This document shows, piece after piece, positions 1-19,700 of a DNA stretch of 64,000 nt. Below the pieces are notes generated by a model, which was not told the origin of the DNA, did not search any database, and saw only the letters and a program-made list of their open reading frames with translations. Location of the stretch: assembly GCF_964340395.1 (NCBI RefSeq), contig NC_135555.1, forward strand, positions 2,812,001 to 2,876,000, written 5' to 3'. Source of the DNA: Glandiceps talaboti (lineage: Eukaryota > Hemichordata > Enteropneusta > Spengelidae). Both the position numbers and the translations under genes were made by a program. The first letter of the stretch is position 1. Every line of letters starts with the position of its first letter.

Positions 1-619
1 CCTCTTAAAACGTGGATGCACTATAGGAACTGCTACAAAATCAAACCTAAGGAATAACATTAAAAAGACAACAATTAGAATGCTTCAATACTCATTTTTC
101 AGGCTTCAATTGATGGAAGGGATGATGTTCACCTGGGTTATTTGTTGCACATTCCCAATATATCTAGCTCATTTAGAAGGTTATTTAAATGCATAGAGTT
201 GTCTGCTAAGGCAAGTCGAAGACAGCACTGTTCTAAATGACGCCATTTGTCAGCAAGATTTCCTGCTGGGCATACAAAAGTAGTCATTACATGCGTACAA
301 GAACACCCACTGCTACCTTACACATCATATCATGTAGCATGCACGAAGACGAAATTTGACATTTTCTTATGTACATGTAGGTGTTTTATTCCTTATTTGT
401 TGCAGTTTTACTTCTATTTAATATTCTAAAAGCTTTCACAGTCTGTCAACTGTCTTTAGGGTTAAATCAATTGACTTTACAAAACTGAAATATGTGTAAA
501 TGACAAATAAATAGAGTCCATATTTAGAATTTGGTACGAAGCTAGAAAATAGTTACAAGTCAACTACCATTATAAGGAGTCCCCAAATGACTAGCTTTGT
601 GGTCAAAATAGTTGCAGCT
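1..619. other. No gene recognised
   Basis: AT-rich sequence with no open frame that shows splice-site support or a familiar protein motif. It could lie inside the intron of the minus-strand PRMT5-like gene whose first exon is at 6158-6252, because the rest of that gene must lie to the left. Confidence 0.4.
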
Positions 620-2812
620 TTTCTCTATCAGTATTGACAAATCAGAATTCTGTTCTCTATCAGTATTGACAAATCAGAATTCTGTTTTCTATTAGTATAG
701 GCAAATCAGAATTCTGTTCTCTATTAGTATTGACAAATCAGAATTCTGTTCTCTATCAGTATTGGCAAATCAGAATTCTGTTCTCTATCAGTATTGACAA
801 ATCAGAATTCTGTTCTCTATTAGTATTGGCAAATCAGAATTCTGTTCTCTATTAGTATTGGCAAATCAGAATTCTGTTCTCTATTAGTATTGACAAATCA
901 GAATTCTGTTCTCTGTAAGTATTGACAAATCAGAATTCTGTTCTCTATTAAGTATTGGCAAATCAGAATTCTGTTCTCTATCAGTATTGACAAATCAGAA
1001 TTCTGTTCTCTATCAGTATTGACAAATCAGAATTCTGTTCTCTATTAGTATTGACAAATCAGAATTCTGTTCTCTATTAGTATTGGCAAATCAGAATTCT
1101 GTTCTCTATTAGTATTGGCAAATCAGAATTCTGTTCTCTATCAGTATTGACAAATCAGAATTCTGTTCTCTATTAGTATTGACAAATCAGAATTCTGTTC
1201 TCTATTAGTATTGACAAATCAGAATTCTGTTCTCTATCAGTATTGACAAATCAGAATTCTGTTCTCTATAAGTATTGACAAATCAGAATTCTGTTCTCTA
1301 TTAGTATTGACAAATCAGAATTCTGTTCTCTATTAGTAGTAGTGACAAATCAGAATTCTGTTCTATATCAGTATTGACAAATCAGAATTCTGTTCTCTAT
1401 CAGTATTGACAAATCAGAATTCTGTTCTCTATTAGTATTGACAAATCAGAATTCTGTTCTCTATTAGTATTGACAAATCAGAATTCTGTTCTCTATTAGT
1501 ATTGGCAAATCAGAATTCTGTTCTCTATTAGTATTGACAAATCAGAATTCTGTTCTCTATTAGTATTGACAAATCAAAATTCTGTTCTCTATTAGTATTG
1601 ACAAATCAGAATTCTGTTCTCTATCAGTATTGGCAAATCAGAATTCTGTTCTCTATTAGTATTGACAAATCAGAATTCTGTTCTCTATTAGTAGTAGTGA
1701 CAAATCAGAATTCTGTTCTATATCAGTATTGACAAATCAGAATTCTGTTCTCTATCAGTATTGGCAAATCAGAATTCTGTTGTCTATCAGTATTGGCAAA
1801 TCAGAATTCTGTTCTCTATTAGTAGTAGTGACAAATCAGAATTCTGTTCTATATCAGTATTGACAAATCAGAATTCTGTTCTATATCAGTATTGACAAAT
1901 CAGAATTCTGTTCTCTATCAGTATTGGCAAATCAGAATTCTGTTGTCTATCAGTATTGGCAAATCAGAATTCTGTTCTCTATTAGTATTGACAAATCAGA
2001 ATTCTGTTGTCTATCAGTATTGGCAAATCAGAATTCTGTTCTCTATTAGTATTGGCAAATCAGAATTCTGTTCTTTATTAGTATTGGCAAATCAGAATTC
2101 TGTTCTCTATTAGTATTGGCAAATCAGAATTCTGTTCTCTATTAGTATTGGCAAATCAGAATTCTGTTCTCTATTAGTATTGGCAAATCAGAATTCTGTT
2201 CTCTATTAAGTATTGACAAATCAGAATTCTGTTGTCTATCAGTATTAACAAATCAGAATTCTGTTCTCTTTTAGTATTGGCAAATCAGAATTCTGTTCTC
2301 TATTAGTATTGGCAAATCAGAATTCTGTTCTCTATTAGGTATTGGCAAATCAGAATTCTGTTTTCTATTAGTATTGACAAATCAGAATTCTGTTCTCTAT
2401 TAGTATTGGCAAATCAGAATTCTGTTGTCTATCAGTATTAACAAATCAGAATTCTGTTCTCTATTAGTATTGACAAATCAGAATTCTGTTCTCTATTAGT
2501 ATTGGCAAATCAGAATTCTGTTCTCTATTAGTATTGGCAAATCAGAATTCTGTTCTCTATTAGTATTGACAAATCAGAATTCTGAACTCTATCAGTATTG
2601 GCAAATCAGAATTCTGTTCTCTATTAGTATTGACAAATCAGAATTCTGTTCTCTATTAGTATTGGCAAATCAGAATTCTGTTCTCTATCAGTATTGACAA
2701 ATCAGAATTCTGTTTTGTATTAGTACAGGCAAACCAGAATTCTGTTCTCTATTTAGTATTGACAAATCAGAATTCTGTTCTCTATTAGTAGTAGTGACAA
2801 TTCAGAATTTTT
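620..2812. repeat. 32-bp satellite array, about 68 units
   Basis: Near-perfect head-to-tail repeats of a 32-bp unit containing gacaaatcagaattctgttc followed by tctatcagtatt or tctattagtatt. Each unit holds the 10-bp palindrome cagaattctg (an EcoRI site). Variants are interspersed rather than blocked: gac/ggc, cag/tag, ttctcta/ttgtcta, and a longer form with tagtagtagtg near 1335, 1690, 1822 and 2787. This suggests ongoing exchange between units. The open frame at 1892-2113 is only a translation of the repeat. Confidence 0.97.
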
Positions 2813-5800
2813 ACATTAATAAATGAATAAAAGAATATTCTACATGCATGTTTGTATTCGGGGACCAATTTTAATTCATATGGCTAAAACAATTTTTGTA
2901 CCAAAATAAATTGGTGTCATACTGGAATCTTTTTCACTCATTAGATTTAGAGAGACCTGAGATAATGAAAAAACAATTGCCTAGATGTATGCAACTTTAC
3001 TTAAATTGCACGTGAAATTATATTGTATTTGTAATACAATAACTTACACACATGATATGACTACATACACAATGATCCCTATACACATCAATTGAAACAA
3101 TTTTCATTTCAAAATTCTGTCATTTTAAAATCTACCAAACCAATTAGTCCAAACTTGTTTTCTAACATTTTTGCATGCCAAAATATAATCATTCATAGTA
3201 CATCAACAATAAGTCAGAATTAAAATGCCAATTAAAATAAATTGAAGAATGAAAGCAGTAAAAGATAGAGTGGATATATCAAGAGATGAACTCCAAAATT
3301 GTTGATGGGAAGTCATTTTTTTACTGTACAAATTACTCTGGTCTTAAATATATTTGAAATATTGAAAACATTGAAACAAATTTAATTAAGAAATGGCCTT
3401 ATCTCCTATTATATTGTGGTGTTCACTTCTATAACCATAGTAACAGAATAAGGGATAATCTGGTAAATTTTCTTGCTACAGCATACAAATCATAATTTTG
3501 GAGGAATGATGAAAACAGTATTAGACTAAAATATAGTGCCTTAGGTAGACAGGTAACTTTTACTAACTTACCGTAGCATTTATATTCAAAATCTAATACC
3601 AAAATGACTGCCAGCAACGTTAATTTTTTAATAAAATGTTCAAAAGCATGAATATATTCATATTTAGGTATTCAAATAACCAGATCAGTTTTCATACACA
3701 GAAATCAATTCATTTTCTTCACGGGTAATTAAACTGCTACAAATCCAAATCAAGGAAATTCATGAAATTGTAAGCCACTGACACGCACGCCCTTTCAATC
3801 CTGAGATTTGAATATCCCAAATGGCATGTAGGATTACTTATTAGGACTAAGTTTTCAAGACAAATACTCAATTTTCTTTGAGTAATTCAATATATTCAGC
3901 TGATACTCAAAGCCTGTGTAAACACACTGCCTAGTATATTAGTCCATTGAAAGATGACTGATGAAGACACAAGTGATGGGTATTACCTGATTCTTAGGAA
4001 AGTGATGGAGACGAAAGTGATGGGTATTATCTAGTTCTTATTAGATTGATGAAATCAAGTGTACACTCAGCTATAAATTAAATTATTAAACAGTTATGAA
4101 ATGTGATAGGAAATAGGGCAATATGCCAACTTTGTAATTAACTACGCACTTTCAATTCTGACGAATTACGCACACACACTGACTTGTGTCAAATTCCTAC
4201 ATTTACAGGTTTATGTGGTTACATTTCTCAGTTGTCTTTTGAGGGTCATAAGTAAGTACAATCTATCTAGGTAAGGTTCTCCAGCTATTTTCCCCGAGAT
4301 TCCAAACCAAATTATATTACGAGCATAACAATGAAAAAGCTATGCAAATTTGACCAAATTTCCACTTTCTGTTATTGCATTTCCCAAACCTTGCAGCACA
4401 CAATATATCTACTTTTACAAGTTTGATAATATTTTACTCATGTACTCATACAATATTTAGTAAATGCTTTGTACCTACCTGTCACACTATATCATGCAAG
4501 TATTACGAGGAGTATATCTAAATGTTTTATGGCCTTCAAGATGAAATAAAGTATAGTTATCTCTACTCCTTCATTTTAAACACAATCCCTTCACAAAAAC
4601 CAACTCAAACTCTAAAATCACTCAATATAACAACAACTGATGAACTCCAAAACAAAAAATTAGGAAAACTGGTGCCAAATTTGATTATGTGTATTTTTAC
4701 TGCTAAAGCTGACATGTTATTGTGCTAACTAAAGTATATTATCATTATACATGGTTATAGTATTCAATTCATTATAATACACTTGGGCTTTAAGTCTGTC
4801 ATTTATAAGACAGAAAATTGATAGCTTCATGCAAGTATTTTAAAAATAAACTGACAAATGAATTATGATGCATCTTCTTTTCTTTAATTTTGTTGCAGAA
4901 AATTAATTATGCTATAATAAAAATATATTCAGTGTAAATCCTAGGCATTAGGTATCATTAGGTATATTTCATGACGTAAATTATTTTGTTTGAATTTCAA
5001 GTACAACTGAAGAACACTAGACAAAGCTGTCTACATACCCCGGTAATAGAAATTCAACACTTGATGAATCTTTCTACAATGATTTCATTAACTTGATCTT
5101 GTATTCATGCCTCTCTTATCCTATGTCACAGTCACCTTCATTATATCTGAGTTTTAAAATAAGCTATGTTGTCCAATATGTACACTAGGTCTAGTGCTCT
5201 TGAGTGTTCTGGTTAAGATATACCACTATCATATAATCATGTATCTTACTAAACTGAATTTATTCTTAACACGACTACAACAAAATAACTTATTTCACTT
5301 GCCAAGTTGGTTACTTTTCAAATAATGCCATATGAATGGAACTATTATGAGAGTTTATACGTGCACATTTCTACATCTATTGAATCGGGTGATGGCATAA
5401 TCAAATTGAAGAGAAAAGCTGAGCAGAGCACAGATGAGATGAGATGAAATGAGATGGGATGAGATGAGATGGGATGACTGGGATGGATAGAGATTGGGGA
5501 TGAGAAGAGGAGAGAAGGGATGATATAAAAAGAGATGAAGGGAAAAGATGAAAAGAGATGGAGAAAATGTGGAATGAAAATAAGGACAGTTAAGAAACTA
5601 CGAACAGCAGTGAAATTAAGGACACTATGAATACATTAACTACATGAGAAAACAGATCTGAAACGACACATTCCCAAAACATGAGTACAAGAAATAAAAA
5701 AGATGCATTTTCTGCATCTGTTATTCAAAACGCGTCGCATGAAATGATGAAGCCATCCTTTTTCGTCGGCTGTTTCAGTAGCACTTCCTACATAGAACTT

Positions 5801-6120
5801 GGGATGTAACGTAATTATCTCACGAGTAAAATAATTTCCCCGCTATTCAAAAAGAAAACACGTGCTGAAAGGGTATAACAATGAATTCGTTATTAATATT
5901 ATGACGAAATTTAAGTCTGCTCTTTTCGTCAGACACCTGACACATCCTCTCTGCGGTCCTGTATAGTGTTTATGTACGGCCTCACTCACATCCATGCTCC
6001 GACAGCTTGCTAGCCGAAGTCATCAGCCTTGGCCGTCACAAATTCACGTAACGCTGCATCCCTCACCGTCTCGTGTGGATGTTATGTCGCCATTCAACAA
6101 CGATTTGTACTTGTAAAGTA
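2813..6120. other. Gene-free AT-rich stretch
   Basis: No exon recognised on either strand. It contains a purine-rich GATGA/GATGG simple repeat near 5430-5560. If the PRMT5-like exon call is right, this is probably first-intron sequence of that gene. No second PRMT5 exon (expected to resemble FDFLCMPVFHP) was found here by eye. Confidence 0.5.
5433..5560. repeat. Degenerate GATGA-rich simple repeat
   Basis: A run of gatgagatg and gatgggatg units that decays into gagaagagg and agagatg on the right. It is purine-rich on the plus strand. Confidence 0.8.
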
Positions 6121-6157
6121 AGTGTATTTACATCTAATCATGAAAATTAATACGTAC

Positions 6158-6252
6158 CCGGCGACTGAAGCCAGTTGGGTTGAGTCCGCGATGTCGGGGA
6201 CGCAGTGAAGATCACGACCGCACGACACATGCTGCTGTTGGGTGTTCGCCAT
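6158..6252 (-). CDS. PRMT5: PRMT5-like protein arginine methyltransferase, first coding exon only
   Basis: PRMT5 makes symmetric dimethylarginine on histones and Sm proteins together with MEP50. Only the N-terminal exon is present. From ATG at 6252 it encodes 31 residues beginning MANTQQQHVSCGRDL and continuing HCVPDIADSTQLASVAG, then a GT donor (gg|gtacgt, minus strand) in phase 2. Human PRMT5, as I remember it, starts with a Gly-rich leader followed by VSSGRDLNCVPEIAD and reaches a Gly after the same number of residues; G-R-D-L-x-C-V-P-x-I-A-D is shared without gaps. The rest of the gene should lie leftwards, beyond or inside the gene-free stretch. The head-to-head arrangement with C5orf22 (595 bp between start codons) fits a shared CpG-containing promoter. 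The identification is by memory of one short motif, so it is likely but not certain. Confidence 0.68.
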
Positions 6253-6846
6253 TTTGGAGAATAGCCCTCTTTAGGCCCCCTAGCAAATTAAAATTGCGTT
6301 TCATGTCAATTCGTTGTATTCGCCAAGTCTTAGCTTGAACATTATATTGAGGGAAGATCAATTTCAGATAAATTCTAATAATATTTGCAATATAAATATA
6401 ATTTAAAATCAAGCTTTTGTAAAATTGTTACGGAACAGATGAACTGATATTAGTTCTACATGCATCTTGAAATTAACTTTAAAACGCTGACTTGGGGAGT
6501 TTGAATAGGCTCCAAGAAGGACCGGTGAAATTCATTCAATCTTCCTTGGCACCTCACATGTCAATTGGTTGGTTCATTTATGGACACAATTTGTTCTACG
6601 TAAAGCATCAAATCAATTTCTTACGTTGGATAGTCATTTGTGATACTATGCTCAGAGTACTTTTGGTAATCGCCAGCTGCACCTGACTGACTGAACACAG
6701 TGCAGTGTAAACATTGTATGCAATACACGTACAACTTCAACTAGTACCGGTATATGCTGTAAAAACTTTTTCTACTTCTTAGACGAAGTGGGCGTGGTTC
6801 TTGTGACAAGATCTCGATCTTGTCGCTCCTTTAGAAATATATCTAG
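6253..6846. promoter_or_regulatory. Bidirectional promoter region between PRMT5-like and C5orf22 genes
   Basis: The start codons of two divergent genes are 595 bp apart, so both promoters must lie here or within noncoding exons here. No TATA box at a convincing position was found, as is usual for housekeeping pairs. CpG dinucleotides are more frequent from about 5930 to 6260 than in the surrounding DNA. Confidence 0.55.
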
Positions 6847-13375
<6,529 letters not shown>

Positions 13376-13689
13376 ATAGGATGCAGAACCAACAACAGCC
13401 ATGATTTTAGTCACCGTGTTAGTCTAACACAGTAACAGTACACGAATGGTAATATTCTTGCCATTATTGCCTTTATTTTGACCATAGGTGGCAGTTTACT
13501 TGCATCACCACCAAGAACTGCTATTGTGCTATGAATTTGGTTGCTGTGTCATTTATAAATGAGTCTAACAGTGTACATGAATGGTCACCATTACTGCCTG
13601 ATTTTGACCATAGAGGGCACTGTTTACTTGCACTGATACAGGAGTTTGAAGTCAAGTGAACCATTTTGCAACATTTATAATATCATGTA

Positions 13690-13717
13690 TTTATTTACTA
13701 TAAAACATGAAAATAAA
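13690..13717. terminator. Overlapping polyadenylation signals of C5orf22 (+) and NOP9 (-)
   Basis: AATAAA on the plus strand at 13712-13717 lies 337 bases after the C5orf22 stop. AATAAA on the minus strand (TTTATT at 13690-13695) lies 62 bases after the NOP9 stop. The two mRNAs should therefore overlap at their 3' ends by some tens of bases. Confidence 0.7.
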
Positions 13718-13756
13718 GTTTTTTAAAACTAAGTATGAAAGAACAAAGAAGTCTGG

Positions 13757-16700
13757 TTATGGAGTCCTTGTTTTTTTCTTCTTTTTTGTTTTCTTTGTAG
13801 TGGTATTGATACCTTTGGTTGGTGATATATGGTCCTTTCCAACCATTTTTTCCACAGCTTCACTACTTTCTATAGCCTTCGATATCTCTACAGTAGACTC
13901 AGAATGTTTAGATTGCAAACGTTTTGCTTTCTTTTTGCCAGATTTGACCTTGTCACCTTTCCTTTTCTTGAATAAATTATCAATTTCATCATTGTCATCA
14001 TCATCTATGACCTGTAAATAAAATGACAGAAAACAAGTAAATTGTTATTACAATAAAAGATTCACTCGGCTGATTTTCCAGTCACTTGTTGTCCCAAGTT
14101 GTTGATCTTAATGTGAATTGTGTCTCAGAAATAACCTCCTTAAACTTTTGCTGTTACTTTGTTCAAGAAAATTCAAATCCACTCATTAAAATCAAGAAAA
14201 AAATTCAGGGGTCACCTTGTAAATTTTTGAAGTAGAGGTCAAAATGTCGTCAAAATTAAGCCATTTTGGAATCCAAAATGGCCGCCGTATATAGTGTAAC
14301 TCTATGGAAAAATAAGTTGTTGTTGATTTCCTTGAAAACAATATAGCTGACCCCCTCATTTTTTTCATTGGGTCCAAAAGCAAATTTCCATATGGCAAAG
14401 TTTGGAGAAATTTGAAGAACCTTTTCACTGAAATTCATCCCCAAGGTGCATTCTACAACAAAATGTCTAATAAATCAACCATGCAAACTGGATCCAATAA
14501 TGTCCAACTCTGAAAGGTTTGACATCTGACAGGTTTATGTGACATACAATTATTCAAATTCAGAATGCACACTAAAAAAGCTTTCTTTATCTTTTATCTT
14601 GTATCCACTAAATAGCCCTCTCTAGTGGCAAAGTTAAGTTCAGTTTAATTGCTAACCGTATTCTCTGTGGTTTTCTCTGCTGTAACACTATCAAAACCCA
14701 ATGCTGCCATTTCTTTCTGGTACTTCATATCCTGTTTTTGTTTTGTATCAGTTTCTTTTTTCTGTTTCTTAGATGATGTCATTTCTGAAATGAGAAACAT
14801 AATTGTGAGGGTAGGATAAGTATGTAAATGAGTGAATCATAAATAAAACACAAAAGTTTCAGGATATTTGAACTATGACCTATTGCTAACTATGATGTCA
14901 CCACTTGTCGCATATTTGGTAAAACACACTAGAAGTACCAGGATGTTTCAACTATGACCTTAACTGTGTCACAACATTACTTGTCAACATATTTGGTATT
15001 TTTACACTTGAAAGTCCCAGGATGTTTGAACTATGACCCATATCTAGCTCTGGTCACAACAATTCAATACTTACCTCCATCTCCAATGAGATCAGAGAAC
15101 ATTTTTCTTTTCTTTTCCTCTCTTGTTTGGATATCTTTCCAATCTTTCTGTCTGTTTTTGAAGTGACCAATGGCACAATTTCTGAAAACAAATCGTCCAA
15201 AACGATCTTGACTCAGCTGAGATTCTTTCTTTACCAGTTCCTCTGCAATCATGTATTTGTTCTTCAGTGTGGTCACACTCCATATTGAGTCTACTGTTCT
15301 ACTGCCATTTTTTGTACACGACATTTTTAGATACCATCCCTGTAAATGCATGCATAAGTCAAACAACAACACTGGTACAGTGCTAGAAAATATTAATATA
15401 CAGCTTTGTCAGAAATCCATGATCTTGAAAGAATTATTTTATTATTTATTTTGAAAACCATACTATCATTTCATTTTCATCCAGGTTTTCCTCAAGCTCA
15501 CATGCCTGAATGGTTACATGTTCTGAATAGTGCGTCAATCTGCTGACAAAGACTGAAATATGCAGTCAAAAATTTCAGGTAACAATTTTCAAATTTGTGT
15601 TTGTGTTTGGAACACAAGCTTAATGTAATACACAGTGTTTTCATTATGTTTCAAAAAAAGAACACATTAGGATTCCATATCCTTTGTATCAACAACTTTT
15701 TAAAAATATAATCCTTTCAAGAAATTCTTGTTTCCAATGAGTTAGTAATCCCGCGGCCATTTTGGATTTGAATTATGTTCTTCACAAAATCCTACATAAT
15801 AGGTTTAAACTTCAACAGTAACCTCCAATAAACAAACACATATTTCCATACATTTTCCTTACCCTGAATTTCTCCAATATTTCATCCTTATTCTTCTCTC
15901 CTACTGAGTTAGATTTGAAAAATGCTTCCACAATATGGCTGCCTGACTGGTTACAGGCAAGAGTAAAGAGTTCTCCTTCTGTCAGATTCAAAAAACTGTT
16001 GACAATTTTTTGGCAATTATTGAATTTCAACAATTGTTGAAGTAGTAAAGAGCCCTGTAGGTTGACGTCCTGTAATTCAACATTTTTAGTTTCTTCCTTT
16101 GAAGTGCTGTCTTCCTCTTTGTTCTGCAAAAAACATGATTTTGGGAATAAAATGGATGACAATCTCAGTATATACACCAATACTATTGTATTTACTTTAT
16201 AAATAAATTCTACTCTATGGACTTTCAGCTGATGACCAAAATTAAATTTTAGACTCAAATCGTAATCATATGTTACAACCCCCTTTCAATAATGGAATAT
16301 TCAACATACATACTTATTTTTGCCAGAGGTTAAAAAGAAATCAAACTTTAAATATCAAGTGAGGAAAGAAAATTATATAAATAAATACATTGGCAACTGA
16401 AAATCAATAGCAGAGATTATATGATGCCAAAGATGAATTTTTGTGTTTTATGGATAAAAAAAACCTTTATTATAGTATGTCATTTCATGAGCAAATGGTT
16501 GAAAGTTGGAATTTAGTCTTATTTTGTGTTTGTTGACTTCAGTGTACACAAGAAATTTCTCTTTCTATCAGTGAAGAGTTTATAAAACTAAACTTTAGTT
16601 TATACAGAATTACATATTCATACTTAAGAGTCTTGTAGACTTAATACATCCAAATATAACTACAAGCACTCATCAAATACCCTTAGTATGCCACACTTGC

Positions 16701-19700
16701 ACTCTCACGTCATTGGGCTCTGTCATAATACCTTCTTTTTTGTGGTTTTTCCATCAGTATCTTTATCTTCACTGTGTTCTGTTTGAATTTGGTAGAAGAC
16801 TTCATAGGTTGTGAAAGAAGCAAACAATTGAACACAACAAAGCTGTCTTGATTTGGGTTTATGACAGTGAAATGACTCCATCAATGCCTTCAATAATAAT
16901 CCTGTAATGACACAAATCCAAATAAATTAATATAAAAATCTAAAACATTAAAGTTATAGTGTCTCGTTAAACAAACTGTTCAACTTGTTTTACGCTTTCC
17001 TCAACTCTTTTCCATTTTTTGATCTGATCATACTGTCAAGTTGTTTGAATGAAAAGCTTAGAAAAATATGTGATCAGGGGTTAAGTATGAAAATATTGGC
17101 CTGATAATTTAGACCAGTATCTGTCCTTGTGAAATGTCATTCTTTTCTTTGTGTTTGAACATAGACACTACTCTTGAGCAAATTCAACTATTTTGTACAT
17201 CCAAGGGTTGATTTTGTCTTTTTGGGTTTAACTTGTAAATGACCGGACATTTTGATTATCACCAAGTCTACTAAACTGAACGAGAAACTGTGTTCTTTAG
17301 ATTAAGTTTATACTGTACCAAAATGGCCTCCATTAGAAGCTGTGATGTCAAAGACAGCTTACCTTGCTTTGTATTGAATCTGACACAACTTTCTGCAAGG
17401 CGGATAATAACACCAATATGATTCATTGCCAAGATGTCTTCAAATCCTGGTTCACACTCCTCAAACACTTGTTCAAACTGAAAAGGACAGGCTGTATTTA
17501 CTTTCATAAATAAATGTTTGGACATTCTACTTTTACTCAAATACCCAAAATAATAAATGATAGTTTCTAATAAGTTGTGAATTTGAACTATCATTGACTT
17601 GATGAATCCTGCCTTCTGACACACACTTAGTAAAAATTCAATTTTACACAAAATTTTATAAATTCAATCATTTCAAAATCTGAATAAAATATAAACACCA
17701 TTTTACAGATTCTAGTTAAAAAATATGATGAAGAGTACAAACAATTTGTGAAAATATCAGAATTTTTCTCTTTTTAAATATTTTTTTCATGCACATGATT
17801 TCACCGACAGGAACACTTTGCTGCATAAATGAAGGATATCAAGACTGAAGCTATATTTACATAGTATCCCATAATATTTGTCTTTGTTCAGTCAGATAAA
17901 TACAAGTGACCTAAGGGGTCTTGTCACTACAAGTTGCTAGATGAGGAGTTGCAAACCCTTAGGTCATGAGATTTTGTATCATAAAACTCGTCTTACTCTC
18001 TCCTTTGTTGATATTGATGATATATACTTCTGAAGTACATAATTTGCAATGGGATGTACTGCCAGTTGTACTACTTTTCCCGCTATTTTTTCTGAGTATA
18101 GCTGGTTGGTGATGTCATCATTGCCAACTTTTAGAAGCACTTCAGCAAGATGGCTGCCAACCTCATGGGTGAATATTGTAGGCAGTCTGTTAATGAAAAA
18201 CATCAGAGAAAATAAAGACATACTTGAAGATAATGTATGTGATATGGCAATTTGAAAATCTCTTGATTTAACCCCATGTTTTACTTCTGAACAATCGTAA
18301 TTTTTTTTATATTTTATCTTGAATAAAACACACATTGCAAATGTTGGCCAATCCCCTAATCTAACTTTGGCTCAACAGTCACTGCAATGTTTCCTCTCTT
18401 CAAAATATAATTTCTTAATATGTAAAGTATTTTTTCCATGTTACAGTGATAAAATTACTATACTACTATACTACTATGATTTCTTCTAGTAATGGCATTT
18501 TGAAAATTACAAACACAATTGTTGATTCTTTATATTAAATTCTCTATTATATGTTTAAAGCCTACACTGTGGTAAGGCCAAATTGAAAAAAATCATATGG
18601 TTCCGATTACACTCAATTTTAGAATTGGTGGGGTAGGTAGATTTTTTATTTTATTTTATTATTATATTTTTTTTCCATGTGTAAGAGTCTACTTCAGGTA
18701 GTTATATTTTCCATATGGTTTCTGAGTTATTGGTTTCTTACAGCCCATGTGATTAACTAACGGTTGCCATGACAACATAAAACATACAGTGACTTACTTC
18801 TGTTTCTCCTCTTCTGAAGTCTCTGAACTGTTAGATTCTTCACATTGTGACATGATGACCTGACACAGGTCAGTGCAAAGGTCAGAGTTCACTTGTTGTA
18901 AAACTAAAAGTATGGACTGAAGAACAGGATTACTAACTGGGTTAATCATCAGATCTGTAAGATTACAGGAGAATGTAGTCAAAACTAAAAGTCAAACTTG
19001 ATAAACTGTCCAGCTCTAGATAAAAACAAGAAATTGGGTATTCAAATTACAGTTGAATATTGGGTGTTTTTTTTTTCATTTTGTCTTATTATGCAAATTG
19101 ATGTCTTCCTTACAATCTACCCACTCACTGACTGACCACATTAAAGATGCTTCACTCTATGTTGACAAGTCTGTCTGTCTGTGTCTGTCTGTGTCTGTCT
19201 GTGTCTGTCTGTCTATGTCAAACCCTGAATGTGTATACTTTGATGACAAGGAGTGTATGAATTCATCTTCTTTCTACTTTACCTTTGATGTCTTCACGTT
19301 TCAATACCAATTTTGTCAACTTTTTCAGCATTTTGGTGAATTTCTTTGAAGGTGTTCTTTTCACTTGTGGTGGTTTGGTTTGTTTTGGATTCTCTGTAGG
19401 TGAAATAATAAAGTTATTAAAACTGAAATATTATGGTTTGTATAGAACTGACATCTAAAAATACTGTGTTTGTGTCATCATCAAAATGTCAATTTTCACA
19501 GCCTATTTATGCATCTAGATACAACTGCCCTGACACTATTTTTCACAGGATTATATAAATACATACCTGTTAAGATATGACTATGTTGGAAATCAATGCT
19601 ATATGCATAGTACTTCAAGGATTGTATGATCCTTAAGTAGTTGAAAAAGTTACACATATTTTATAAAAATAGGTTGACAGTGCCACACGAATAATTTACA

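Noticed and set aside
1892-2113. Open frame of 73 codons
   Set aside because: It is a translation of the satellite; frame and length follow the repeat unit.
620-2812. CRISPR-like array
   Set aside because: Units are uniform head-to-tail repeats without unique spacers, and the genome is eukaryotic; it is a satellite.
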